Source of the DNA: Rhynochetos jubatus
Lineage: Eukaryota > Chordata > Aves > Eurypygiformes > Rhynochetidae
Assembly: GCA_027574665.1 (NCBI GenBank)
Contig: CM050658.1
Coordinates: 25,875,098-25,939,097, forward strand
Length of the DNA stretch: 64,000 nt
Direction of reading: 5' to 3'
Shown here piece by piece: positions 1 through 8,100 of this stretch (positions within the stretch are counted from its first letter, which is position 1; the number at the start of each line of letters is the position of its first letter). The position numbers and the translations under genes were made by a program. Below the pieces are notes generated by a model that was not told where the DNA came from, did no database searches, and saw only the letters and a program-made list of their open reading frames with translations.

Positions 1-33
1 CTCCGCCCGCGAGCGCACAGCGCGAAGCGCCGC

Positions 34-190
34 GATTGGGCGGGCGGGCAGGGGGCGGGCCCGGAGCCGCGGTGCTTGGCCCGCCGATTGGGCGGGCGAG
101 CAGGGGGCGGGTTGGGAGCGGCGGGGCCCGGGCCTCCGATTGGCTGAGCCGGCAGCGGGCGGAGCCCGCGCCCGGCGCGGCGGCCGAACC
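34..190 (+). repeat. 52-bp tandem repeat carrying NF-Y and Sp1 sites, copy A
   Basis: Three units start at about 34, 86 and 138. The first two are clearly alike and the third is diverged. Each begins CGATTGG and continues into a GC box. The ATTGG cores lie exactly 52 bp apart. The same array is present at 8678-8834. Confidence 0.75.
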
Positions 191-320
191 GAGCGCGCCC
201 GGTCGGGGGTGGCGGCGGCGGGCAGCGCGCGGCAGCGGGCAGAGAGGCGCGTCCCCGGGGTCCCGGAGCTGCCGGCGCCCGGCGGAGCCCCGGCAGCGGC
301 AGCCAGAGCGGCCGTGCCAG

Positions 321-329
321 CAGGTGACC
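321..329 (+). other. Candidate 5' splice site of a noncoding first exon, copy A
   Basis: CAG followed by GTGACC is a reasonable splice donor (GT at 324), about 180 bp downstream of the last CCAAT box. It would end a noncoding exon transcribed on the plus strand. It is conserved in copy B (GT at 8968). No acceptor could be tied to it, so it is only a candidate. Confidence 0.3.
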
Positions 330-459
330 GCCCGGCCGGGCGGGGGGAGGCCGCGGGGTGTGCGCGGGGCTGCGGCCGGAGGTGGGGGCGCCGGGCTGGT
401 TGCGTGCGGGCCGGGCGGGGGGGGTTCGCTGGCCGCTCCGGGATGCACCGCGCTGCCGG

Positions 460-480
460 GCTGTGGCGGGGCTGTGGCGG
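460..480 (+). repeat. 11-bp GCTGTGGCGGG repeat, 2 units
   Basis: There are two units of GCTGTGGCGGG, the second running into the flank. The same position in copy B (9105-9192) holds eight units. Confidence 0.85.
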
Positions 481-526
481 TGTGCGCACGGGGTGGCCTC
501 GGGCGGTGTGCTGCGCCCTCGGGCTG

Positions 527-1089
527 CCCGGCTTGGGGCTGGGAAGGGGCCGTGTGCGCGTTCCCGCCCGCTGCCGGCGGGAGCGGCAGCGCGAGCCGAA
601 GGGGGGAATGGCCGGCGAAGGGGGAGAGCCCGGCGGCTCAGGCAGGAATAGCCGGGATCGCTGGGAAACGGGAAAGCCAGGCTGGCGCGGCCGAGCGCGG
701 CAGGTGCCGGGAGCGGCCGCGGCGCAGCTCGCGCAGTCGCCCCGCTGCGGGGGCTCCGGCTGGCGCAGGGACAGAGTCTGGCGCGGCGATGCTGCTCGGG
801 GCAGCCGCAGCGCTTGGAGCAAACGCTGCGGCCTGGCTTCTGCTGGAGCTGCTGCGGGACGAGGCTGGAAATGCGCTGCCCGCTCTGGGCTTGGCTTGGC
901 TGCTTGGTGGGCGGATTGCTGCGGAGACCGCGTTCGTGTCCGTCTCTCTGGCCAGGGGGACCTGGGGACGTGCAGGGCTTCACACGAGGCTTTGGCAGCA
1001 AATCCACAATTCCTGATCCCCAGTCGACACTGGCAGGAACACCACTTTTGTGTCTTTACAAAAGAACCTGAGCCCACGCAGTCAAAGTA
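527..1089. other. GC-rich flank without a recognisable gene
   Basis: CpG-rich sequence continues past the end of the duplicated block and fades by about 950. A plus-strand ATG at 789 opens a 75-codon frame ending at 1016, rich in Ala and Leu. I do not recognise it, and GC-rich DNA gives such frames easily. From about 960 to 1089 the sequence is less GC-rich and may be remnant U3 of the LTR that follows. Confidence 0.5.
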
Positions 1090-1251
1090 GGATAAAAGGG
1101 GGCTGCGCCCCCCTGTAGATGGAGAGACCCCACAGGAATGTGTCCCGTGGACTCTCCCTTTATTCAAGTAAAGTTTTATTCTTATTTTTCACAGGCCTCC
1201 TCTGTCTCCTTTGTGAACACTGTCTCCTGGTCGCGCCATTTTCCATACCAA
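1090..1251 (+). mobile_element. ERV LTR 3' part (U3 end, R, U5), plus strand
   Basis: A TATA-like GATAAAAG (1091-1098) is followed at once by a 6-bp GC stem-loop (1098-1112), which may mark the start of R. An AGTAAA variant poly(A) signal lies at 1167-1172. The segment ends just before a primer-binding site, as U5 does. It is homologous to the reverse complement of about 8600-8457, where the poly(A) signal is an intact AATAAA. The upstream U3 boundary is not visible. There may be an acceptor-like TTTTTCACAG near 1194. Confidence 0.7.
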
Positions 1252-1269
1252 TGGGGGCTCGTCCAGGAT
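1252..1269 (+). other. ERV primer-binding site, tRNA-Pro type
   Basis: TGGGGGCTCGTCCAGGAT matches the complement of the tRNA-Pro 3' end with one difference (A for G near the end). Proline-tRNA priming is typical of many gammaretrovirus-like ERVs. It fixes the plus orientation and the end of the LTR to its left. Confidence 0.85.
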
Positions 1270-1460
1270 CCTTCCACCTTCCAGGGACGGTGGGCGATGG
1301 ACGGGACTGATGGCGCGTCTCGCCGATAGTTGGCTGATCCCCTTCGAGGTCCGCTGGCCCTGGACGACTGATTGGGTACCTGAGACTGTTTGGAGACAGA
1401 CGAGTAGCGGGCCAGGGGAGTCCGTGAGGGGTGACCAGAGGGAGAAGGGTAAGTAAGCAG
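1270..1460 (+). mobile_element. ERV 5' leader with candidate splice donor
   Basis: The untranslated leader after the PBS is homologous to the reverse complement of about 8438-8250. A strong donor-like AAGG/GTAAGT has its GT at 1449-1450, about 180 nt after the PBS, where a retroviral major donor would be plausible. No gag, protease or reverse transcriptase follows, so this is a stranded 5' end. Confidence 0.65.
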
Positions 1461-1523
1461 GCAGTGGGCCTGGGAATACTGGTTTTGGCAACAGGCAGTG
1501 GGCCTGGAAACACAGGTTCCGAG
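1458..1523 (+). repeat. Imperfect 34-bp tandem duplication
   Basis: CAGGCAGTGGGCCTGG occurs at 1458 and again at 1492, with partly matching sequence after each, giving two diverged units just after the leader donor. Confidence 0.6.
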
Positions 1524-2326
1524 AAACGCTCTCAGCTCTTGTTTCGATTTGGGAACCCCGCCAGCCCCCAAAAGTTTAGGAGGTGCATTGCCATTGCTGT
1601 GGAACCCTCCTGGTCACTTGCTGCTGGCAGGATGTCACTTACGTGCTGCAGCAAGGTGATGCTTCCAGGCGTCTTTTGCCAGGCTTCTAATCCTTTGGCT
1701 CATCGATTTCCAGAGACTGCGGGGCTGTTCTTAAACCCTTGCGCTGACACGGCCCAGCCCGGCCCTCAGCATCATCATGTCCAGTCTGTGCTTTTTCAGG
1801 GTGATGAGCAAACTTCAACCAAACCCATCATGGATCAGCCCTGTGGACAGGCACTTCTGTACAGCCAGGGGTTGTGTTTTTCATGTTCTGGGGGAAAAGG
1901 CGAATATACGAAGTTACTCCTTCAGCGTGGGTGGACTCGTGCTGCATCCGTGTGCTGGCTTCACCTTATCTGTGCAGAGAACAGAGTCACGAAATGGGCT
2001 GGGAGTAAGGCTTCTGCTTCCATGAACCCCTTTTGCTACATCGGGGCTGTAGGAAGCAGGTTCTTCCTCGTACACTGTCCTGCTCTTCCTAACTTGTGCC
2101 TTTCCCTGCCCCTTGGTTTGTTTTCCGTCCTCTTCTTTCTGTGAACAGCCAGAGAGAAACACCTGCAGCTGGGCAAAGTGGGTCTGAATCCACAGGGTTG
2201 ATCTACAAGCACGTGTGCGGCCACATTGCTGTGTGGTACAGCCTGTGCCGTTCTGTCCCTGCGGAACCTGTGGGGAAGGTCACTCCCTGGAATCCCGCCC
2301 CTCTTCTGCCAAGGCAAAAGGGGTTT
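1524..2326. other. No recognisable gene
   Basis: This is moderately GC-rich sequence between the ERV leader and the first direct repeat. The open frames on both strands overlap each other and show no domain I know. No gag-like or zinc-knuckle motif was seen. Confidence 0.5.
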
Positions 2327-2508
2327 AAGCGTTCCGTGCTTTCCCCTCCGTGAATTGCTCCCTGCCTTGACCTAAACCCTCCCATTCTGTCTGTCTGTGG
2401 CCTCTCTTGTTGCTGAGGGCCGGCCCCCCCCCCCCCCCCATTCAGGGTGCTGCAGCTGTGCTCGGTCAGTGCACACATCCTCACCTGCACTTCCCGGTGG
2501 GAAGGGGC
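2327..2508 (+). repeat. Direct repeat flanking the Topors-like gene, copy A
   Basis: The segment runs from AAGCGTTC to GAAGGGGC and aligns with 6015-6176 in the same orientation with scattered substitutions and small indels. A run of 16 C (2424-2439) in this copy replaces a shorter C-rich stretch in the other. The origin of the repeated unit is not recognised. Confidence 0.85.
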
Positions 2509-4389
2509 ACATGGCTGTGCTTCCTCTGCTCCTGACAGCTGTAAGGGGAGCGGGAACAGGCTGATCCGGGCCCTGGTCTCCTCCGGGTGGAAGAGCGTGG
2601 ACATGCCGGAGAGGGGAACTGGTGCTCATCAGCCAGCCAGCAGCAGCGTTTTCCCGGAGGCAAAGAAGGAATTCTTTGCGTAGTGATCCCCAACAACCTG
2701 CCGAGTTAAAAACATTCTCTCTCGCTCTTGCAGTAACGCCAGCTCCAGAGCTGCTTGCCTGCGCGGGCACGACGTACCCTACCCCTGCGCACGAGGAGCC
2801 CAGCGCAGCCCGCAGCAGGACTGACCCAGCCCCGGGGCACGGCCAGAGGAACCAGGAGGGCTCATTGCCCTGTCCTTCCCGGGCGGCTGTAAGTGTACGG
2901 GGTAAAACTCCCTGACCTTCCTTGGGGACGCGAATACACGGGATTGAATGGAATCGCTGTGTCCTCTGACGTTTGTTGTAAAGCCTGGGACACGGCCCGA
3001 CCGATGAGCCGCGTGGGCTCGGATGGAATTGGGGAGGTATTGCCGACCTGTGCTCCAGATGGGAAAAGGGGAGGGCAGGGGTCCGACAGAATTGCTGCTG
3101 TGCCATTGGAGGCCAGTAAGAGGCCAAAGCTGCAGCTCAGCGTGCTGTGCTCGTGGCTCCCGGCAGTGCTGCCCCGGGACCAGCACTTCCACTCGTTCCA
3201 CAGTAACCATCCACTGGCGTGTGCCGATTTTGAGCTGAAGGGAATCTCAATTCCGTTGCTTACCCCTCTCTTTCCCGTGGCTTTTAACCTCTTCCGCCTC
3301 CAGAAGTACATCAGATCTTCCCAGAAATAGGGGACGAGGATCTTCCCGCAGACACAAGGCACCGCGCTTCCTCCAGCAGCCGTCGAAAGCCACGTGCAGA
3401 GCACGCTCGCGGGGAATGATGGAGGAGCCGTGGCAGGGGGAGAGAACACAGCACGTTAACAGCATTAAGACTGAGTTTTCAGACATCAGACTGGCAGTTG
3501 ATAAGCTAATTACAATCCCAGCAATTAATCTGAGGAGATTTAAAACTGCCATGTTGGCGTTTACTGGGCTGGGAAGGCCCACAGCAACAGAACCCAGAAA
3601 TGGCAACATAAACAGGGAGAAAGGAGTAAAGAGTAAAAGAGCTTCCTCTGCAGTCACAGGGACTGAAATCGTTTCAGTGTCCCGAAAGCTGAGATCCCTC
3701 CGTACCCCTGGGCATGTCGAGCTTCAGCTTGCAGCGGGACACAGAAGCTCACAAAGGCGGCGTCTAACGAGCCTTCAGGTCGGGGCAGCGGGCCTTGTTC
3801 TCTGCAAACGGGAAGGAATCCCGGAGACGTGTGATTTTAGCTCGGCTGATAAGCAGTGCTTGTCCCTGCATCTGACTGGGAAGGAAACAAACAGGTTGAT
3901 ACCGACCTTTGCCCGCGCAGCTGAATTGGTGTCCTGTGCTCAGTTCGATCCTTCCTGCCGGAGCGCATCCCTGACGGGAAGGTCGCGTGGGTCCGCTGAA
4001 GACGTTCCTGTCCGCAGGGAGATGTTCTCTTGCAGCTCCACGTCCGCGGCGTTTCCTTGGGGACTGCGTGCCTGGACACACAGCTCCAGGCTCCCTTCAG
4101 TGTCCGGGCTGTGCCAGGTCTCCTGTCCTGCCGTTCCTCAGCTCTGGAGCTCTCTTCCAGCCGGTGCGCGCAAGGGAATGGGACACTGTCTCTGGGAACA
4201 CGCTGGGCCAGGCCTGGGGTGATGAGCGGTGGGGCACAGGCCGGCCCTGGAGACCTCCGGCCGGAAACATCTGCCCCGGGCCCAGCTGCCGAGACGGGGA
4301 GTCCCGAGAGCCTTCTGCTGGAATTTCGGGCCGGCACGTGCCCCAGCTGCTGGCCCGGCCCGGGTTTCGGCAGCTCCTGCGGCCTGGCT
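2509..4389. other. No recognisable gene; downstream flank of the Topors-like gene
   Basis: Relative to the minus-strand gene this is 3' flank or 3'UTR. I found no canonical AATAAA on the minus strand close to the stop codon, so the transcript end is undefined. The overlapping frames of 80-270 codons on both strands have no recognisable domain and are probably incidental to GC content. Confidence 0.45.
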
Positions 4390-5412
4390 CTAGCGGGGCC
4401 GGCGGCGGCGTGGTCTTTTGTGGGGCTGGGAAGAGTCCAGGGAGCTGCCGGCCCTCCTCCGGTGGGCCCGCCGTGGCCTGGCAGGTGAGCGGTGCCTGCC
4501 ACGGGCGGGAGCGGAGGGACCCGCGTCCTCCTGCTGCTCTTCCTGCTCCCCGTGGGTGGGAGCGGGGGCGCTGGGGGGGCTGCTGGCACCCCCATGGAGA
4601 GCAGCGCTGGAGGTGCTGGGGTGCTCCTCTTCCTCAGCTGCAGCGGGGCTGACGGAGGGGGCTGGGCCAGGGGCGGGAGACCCTCCTCGGGAGGCAGCAG
4701 GATGGGGGGCAGCCGCGGGGCTGCCCTCTGGCTCCGCGGCACCAAGGCCGTCCTCGAGGGCCAGGAGTCGGTGGGCCTCCCTGCCGCAGCGTTGCACGGC
4801 AACGTCGATGAGGCGGCGGGCAAACGTGGCGGCGCCATCGTCCAGGGCCTCGCGCAGCAGGCGCACCAGGACCCCTTCGTCCAGGCCAAAGAGGCCCAGG
4901 ACGGACAGGTTGAGGCCCTGCATCACGCCTGCCATCGAGGGCTCCGCAAAGACCTGCCCCAGCTGCTGTTGCAGCCAGGGCAGAAAGGGCTCGAGGAGGG
5001 CTGGGTGATCACTGAACAGGTCAGCCCAGGTGTCGGGCCGGAGGCCGCCCGGAAGAGCCCGGAGCAGCGAGTCCACGGCCAGCGCCTGGGGGGAGACGGG
5101 GCGAGGGGGGCTCTGGGGGGCTGGGGGGCTAGAGGGGGCTGGGGGCCGGGGCGCTTCTCCTGCCTGGCAGGGGCCAGCCGCCGCCGGTGCCGGCCCCGAG
5201 GGGCCGATGACGACCTCCTGGAAGTCGTCGTCCCCCCGCACCGAGTGCAGGATGGATTGCACTCCCCTCTTGCAGAGGGGGCACTCGGGCTTGCTGCGAG
5301 CCCAGCGCAGGATGCAGGCAAAGCAGAAGCGGTGGAGGCACGGCATGACGCAGGCGGCGTTGTCCCAGGTGTCCAGGCACACTGGGCAGCGGCTGCCTGG
5401 CTCCATGTCCAT
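4390..5412 (-). CDS. Topors-like RING-finger E3 ubiquitin ligase
   Basis: This single-exon CDS encodes 340 aa. A C3HC4 RING occupies residues 9-47 (C9, C12, C25, H27, C30, C33, C44, C47; CPVC at the start, CPLC at the end). It is followed directly by the Topors-typical SILHSVRGDDDF (53-64). Residues about 110-210 form a Leu-rich helical block with PWL at 145-147, resembling the PWI-like region of TOPORS. A Pro/Ser/Glu-rich low-complexity stretch follows, then an Arg-rich tail (about 303-340) that would serve as a nuclear localisation signal. TOPORS acts in the nucleus as a ubiquitin and SUMO ligase. Mammalian TOPORS is about 1,000 residues, so this form is much shorter and lacks the long C-terminal region. 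I chose ATG 5412 over the in-frame GTG at 5421 because it has A at -3 and G at +4. The RING is intact, so ligase activity is plausible. The substrate is unknown. Confidence 0.85.
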   Translation of the reverse strand: MDMEPGSRCPVCLDTWDNAACVMPCLHRFCFACILRWARSKPECPLCKRGVQSILHSVRGDDDFQEVVIGPSGPAPAAAGPCQAGEAPRPPAPSSPPAPQSPPRPVSPQALAVDSLLRALPGGLRPDTWADLFSDHPALLEPFLPWLQQQLGQVFAEPSMAGVMQGLNLSVLGLFGLDEGVLVRLLREALDDGAATFARRLIDVAVQRCGREAHRLLALEDGLGAAEPEGSPAAAPHPAASRGGSPAPGPAPSVSPAAAEEEEHPSTSSAALHGGASSPPSAPAPTHGEQEEQQEDAGPSAPARGRHRSPARPRRAHRRRAGSSLDSSQPHKRPRRRRPR

Positions 5413-5496
5413 GCTGGCCACCCGCTGCGCTGGGCTGGGGGGAGCTGGGCGGGTGAAGCGCGCCCTCTCTTGGGCGCTGCAGCAGGCCGTGTCCCG

Positions 5497-5617
5497 CTGG
5501 AGAAGGGAGAGAGGCCACGGTCACTGGCCGGCCTAGGGAGGGCTGGCCCGAATGGGCAGGGCCCTCCGGAAGGGAGCCTGCCAGCTGCCCGGGGGGAGGC
5601 TCCCCCTCGCAGCTCAC
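5497..5617 (-). other. Predicted 5'UTR intron of the Topors-like gene
   Basis: On the minus strand a strong donor CAGAG/GTGAGC (intron from 5617) pairs with a pyrimidine-rich acceptor CTCTCCCTTCTCCAG (intron end 5497). This gives a 121 bp intron that places the coding exon start at 5496, 84 nt before the ATG. The upstream noncoding exon would end at 5618 and begin somewhere before about 5755. If correct, the gene is not a simple intronless retrocopy with a borrowed promoter. Not confirmed by transcripts. Confidence 0.55.
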
Positions 5618-5760
5618 CTCTGCTGCTGGCAGTCAGTCGCCTCTGGGCTGCCTGGAGCTGGCGGGGCCGGGAAAAGTGCTGCCGCTGCTGCGAGCTCGCC
5701 AAGTGTCGCCTCTCAGCTGGGCACTGGAGAACCGAGGGCTCTCTCAGCACTGCAGCCTGG

Positions 5761-5947
5761 CCAACGGCTCGGCTCGAGGGGGGTCAACGGCTCGGCTCGA
5801 GGGGGGGCCAATGGCTCGGCTCGAGGGGGGCCAATGGCTCGGCTCGAGGGGGGCCAATGGCTCGGCTCGAGGGGGGCCAACGGCTCGGCTCGAGGGGGGG
5901 GCCACGGGCTCGGCTTGAGGGGGGGCCAGCGGCTGAGCTGGGTGGGC
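5761..5947 (-). promoter_or_regulatory. Tandem 23-25 bp CCAAT-box array, putative Topors-like promoter
   Basis: About eight units run in tandem, with the core CCAATGGCTCGGCTCGAGGG followed by more G. Exact CCAAT occurs at 5808, 5831 and 5854. Other units carry CCAAC, TCAAC, CCACG or CCAGC. CCAAT is the NF-Y site and works in either orientation. The array lies about 350-535 bp before the Topors-like ATG and just upstream of the predicted noncoding exon, so it is well placed as that gene's proximal promoter. Frames read through it give repetitive Gly/Ser/Arg peptides that are artefacts. Confidence 0.65.
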
Positions 5948-6014
5948 TCAGAGCCGGTGCCGGCAGCCAAGCCCATCAGCAGGGACTCGGGCTCAGCGGA
6001 GCCATGGCTCAGGG

Positions 6015-6176
6015 AAGCGTTCAGTGCTTTCCCCTCCATGAATTCCTCCCTGCAGTGACCTAAACCCTCCCGTTCTGTCTGTCCGTGGCCTGTCTTGTTG
6101 CTGAGGGCCCCCCCTCCCTGTTCAGGGAGCTGCAGCTGTGCTCGCTCTGCACCTGTACTTCCCGGGGGGAAGGGGC
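6015..6176 (+). repeat. Direct repeat flanking the Topors-like gene, copy B
   Basis: Matches 2327-2508 in the same orientation, offset 3688 bp. It ends two bases before the LTR stub at 6179, so the ERV insertion or deletion boundary lies at or next to the repeat end. Confidence 0.85.
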
Positions 6177-6178
6177 TC

Positions 6179-6210
6179 TGCAAAGGAATCTTTCAGTGTC
6201 TCCAGTGCAG
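6179..6210 (+). mobile_element. Stub of the provirus 5' LTR (first 32 nt)
   Basis: The 32 nt from TGCAAAGG to GTGCAG match the first 32 nt of the 3' LTR at 7534-7565 with one mismatch. The match then stops abruptly and integrase-like sequence follows. The rest of the 5' LTR, the leader, gag, protease and reverse transcriptase are therefore deleted. Confidence 0.75.
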
Positions 6211-6214
6211 GGGG

Positions 6215-6980
6215 GTTTTTTTGGTTATTGTTGAACAATTATCGGGATGGGTTGAAGCTTTCCCCACTCAAAAAAAAAAAAAAAAAAAAGCCTCAGAGGT
6301 GGTTGTTAAAGCTCTTTTGAAGGAAATTACTCATAGATACGGAGTTCCTGAAATCATGGATTCCGACAGGGGAGCGCGTTTTACTGCAGCTGTTGTAATT
6401 CAGGTCTCTCACTCCTCAGGCATCTGAGCACAGCTACATACACCCTGTCACCCAGAGTCGTCAGGTCAGGCCGAGAGGATGAAGAGAACAATTAAGGAAA
6501 ACTTAGCGAGGGATTGTAAACAAACAGGGTTAAAATGGCCAGAGGCATTAAACTTAGTATGATGGGATATTAGGAATATGCCTAGACAACCAATAGGAGT
6601 TTCGCCTGCAGAAGTATTACTGGGGGGATTATAGCTGTTCCAGGAACTTAGGTACCAGCTCAGGCGAGCCTGTTGGATGGGGATGAACAGGGAACCCATT
6701 ACGTGCTGTATTTACAGCATTCTTTTTCACACTTGAGAAACCATGCTTATTGGGATCAGGGAGCGACACCTGAAATGCAGGTACATGATATACAACCTGG
6801 CGATAAAGTTTATGTAGAAATTTGAAAAGAAGGAACAGATTTGAACTGAAACGGGAGAGACCTTCTCCGGTGTAACTAACCTCTTTTTATGGTGTGAAGG
6901 TGCAGGGGAAAGAAACCTGGATCCATCCTTAAGCACAGTAGTCGTACATGTCAAACCTTCCGTGAAATTAGGGGTTTTCA
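6215..6980 (+). pseudogene. Degraded retroviral integrase (3' end of pol)
   Basis: Translation from about 6215 shows integrase-core motifs (SGWVEAFPT, then ITHRYGVPEI, then a DSDRGARF block holding one of the catalytic acidic residues). Further right, across frameshifts and stops, are a KRTIKENLA-like segment and a QPGDKVYVE motif near 6800, as in the C-terminal domain of gammaretrovirus-type integrases. An A20 run (6270-6289) interrupts the core. The N-terminal zinc-binding domain is missing, and multiple stops and frame changes make it non-functional. It is part of the internally deleted provirus and is followed directly by env remnants. Confidence 0.75.
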
Positions 6981-7019
6981 GATTCAATCTCTTAAGAATG
7001 TTGTAGTTACTAAAAATAC

Positions 7020-7426
7020 CAAAATGGAGTGGAATTACTCCTTTGATCCTTCAGTGGCTGTTGAATTTTGTGTTACTGTTAGAGTCTCAGCTAGCTGGAG
7101 AAAATGTGGTGTATGGTCAAAACTAAGGCCTTGGGATCCCTGTTCTTGTCCTGCACATCTCAGGGAGCTGCTGACTGGGAGAGGAACAGGGTGTTTGAAC
7201 CAGCATCTGTGGTGTTTTGGTAACAGACCAGCTGGAGACTGGTGTTGCTTTAAGTTATGTTTATCCAGTTCAGTCTTTCCAGTTATTTAACACTTGGTGG
7301 GGATTTTCGGAAACCTTTTCACGGTTAACTTCTTGGTTCCCTGATCTGCCCACATGGTTAAAGAAAGGGATTGCAATAGCTGTTGCAGTGGTTTTACTGC
7401 TGGCATGTGGAATAGTGGTGTTCTAA
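7020..7426 (+). pseudogene. Retroviral envelope TM-subunit remnant
   Basis: The better-preserved part is 7217-7426. Its frame ends with an aromatic, Pro-rich juxtamembrane stretch (SWFPDLPTWLKKG) and about 19 hydrophobic residues, then a stop at 7424-7426. This looks like the end of a retroviral TM protein: membrane-proximal region, transmembrane helix, and almost no cytoplasmic tail. The surface subunit, fusion peptide and heptad region are not recognisable upstream, so env is mostly deleted. The assignment rests on position (after integrase, before the polypurine tract) as much as on sequence. Confidence 0.6.
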
Positions 7427-7521
7427 CGTTGTATTACTTGTTTTCCTCGCTTATTGACTAAGATTTAAGGTGCCACCTGCAATTGTAATAAATGTTAATT
7501 GCAGGTATGCAAACAAAAACC

Positions 7522-7532
7522 AAAGGAGGGAA
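7522..7532 (+). other. ERV polypurine tract
   Basis: AAAGGAGGGAA lies directly before the TG that opens the 3' LTR at 7534, the expected site of plus-strand primer formation. Confidence 0.75.
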
Positions 7533-7533
7533 T

Positions 7534-8100
7534 TGTAAAGGAATCTTTCAGTGTCTCCAGTGCAGGTTTAGATGTGAGGTTTGGGGTCATGTAAAAGTGC
7601 AGAAATGCTGCTCAGCAGGCCCAGAATGTTTGTTCTCAACCTGCTGCTGGCACAGACCCACCCAAGGCTGGTTTCAAACCCCATCAAGCTAATCATGCAG
7701 AGACAGTTTCAACAAAGAGTGGTTAATTAATTAAGCACAGGTGCTTTGCTAGACAAAAGGTAAACCCTAACTAGTACATCTGGAGGTCAGTCTCAGAATG
7801 GTGCAAGGCAGAAATGGCAGAAGAGCGATTCCGGAGACAGCGACCCGAAGAGACCCTGAAACTGAACCAAGGATTGGAACCAGAAGAGGAGAATGCAGCT
7901 GAGAGAGGGGATTGGGATGGTCTTTGATAAACGATGAACTTTGGGGACTGAAGGGCCGAGTGGAAATAGACCGAGACTTTGGACCTTCTGTAATGGTCTA
8001 AAACCTGTGCGAGGTCTTGGGCCATTTGCCACTCGCTGAGGTGGTGGCCCAGCGCCAAGTTGTGATTCAATAAAAGGCATACCTAGAGCCACCCGCTTGG
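7534..8100 (+). mobile_element. ERV 3' LTR
   Basis: The LTR starts TGTAAAGG directly after the polypurine tract. Its first 32 nt match the stub at 6179. An AATAAA poly(A) signal lies at 8069-8074 within GATTCAATAAAAGG. The right end is approximate: plus-strand LTR sequence passes without a clear CA terminus into the minus-strand ERV leader at about 8090-8100. Its R/U5 differs from that of the element at 1090-1251, so two ERV families or lineages are mixed here. Confidence 0.7.

Larger units (their letters stand above)
1..526. promoter_or_regulatory. CpG-island promoter-like segment, copy A
   Basis: This very GC- and CpG-rich segment contains three inverted CCAAT boxes (ATTGG at 35, 87 and 139), each followed by GC boxes of the GGGCGGG type. 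That layout matches NF-Y/Sp1-driven, TATA-less promoters. The segment is the same as 8645-9237 apart from three substitutions (288, 359, 447), one single-base gap and the length of an 11-bp repeat. It could be a bidirectional host promoter. In copy B the same block sits directly upstream, on the minus strand, of ERV R/U5-like sequence, so an LTR U3 is the main alternative. The window starts inside it, so its left end is unknown. Confidence 0.7.

Noticed and set aside
36..1016. 326-codon Ala/Gly/Arg-rich plus-strand frame (and the related frame at 8680-9240)
   Set aside because: It covers CpG-island promoter sequence and tandem repeats, its composition simply follows GC content, and no domain is present.
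2372..3127. 251-codon minus-strand frame
   Set aside because: It spans the direct repeat and its C16 run, has no recognisable domain, and is overlapped by equally long frames in other phases.
5410..5421. Translation start of the Topors-like gene at 5421
   Set aside because: The codon there is GTG. The ATG at 5412, with A at -3 and G at +4, is the better eukaryotic start.
4492..6063. 523-codon plus-strand open frame
   Set aside because: It lies antisense to the Topors-like CDS and its promoter and continues through the CCAAT array as a Gly/Ala/Arg-rich repetitive peptide. The minus-strand frame has a clear RING domain; this one has none.
1270..6178. Hidden gag, protease or reverse transcriptase between the plus-strand leader and the integrase remnant
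   Set aside because: No zinc-knuckle, protease or reverse-transcriptase motif was seen in any frame, and the LTR stub at 6179 shows the integrase remnant belongs to a separate, internally deleted element.
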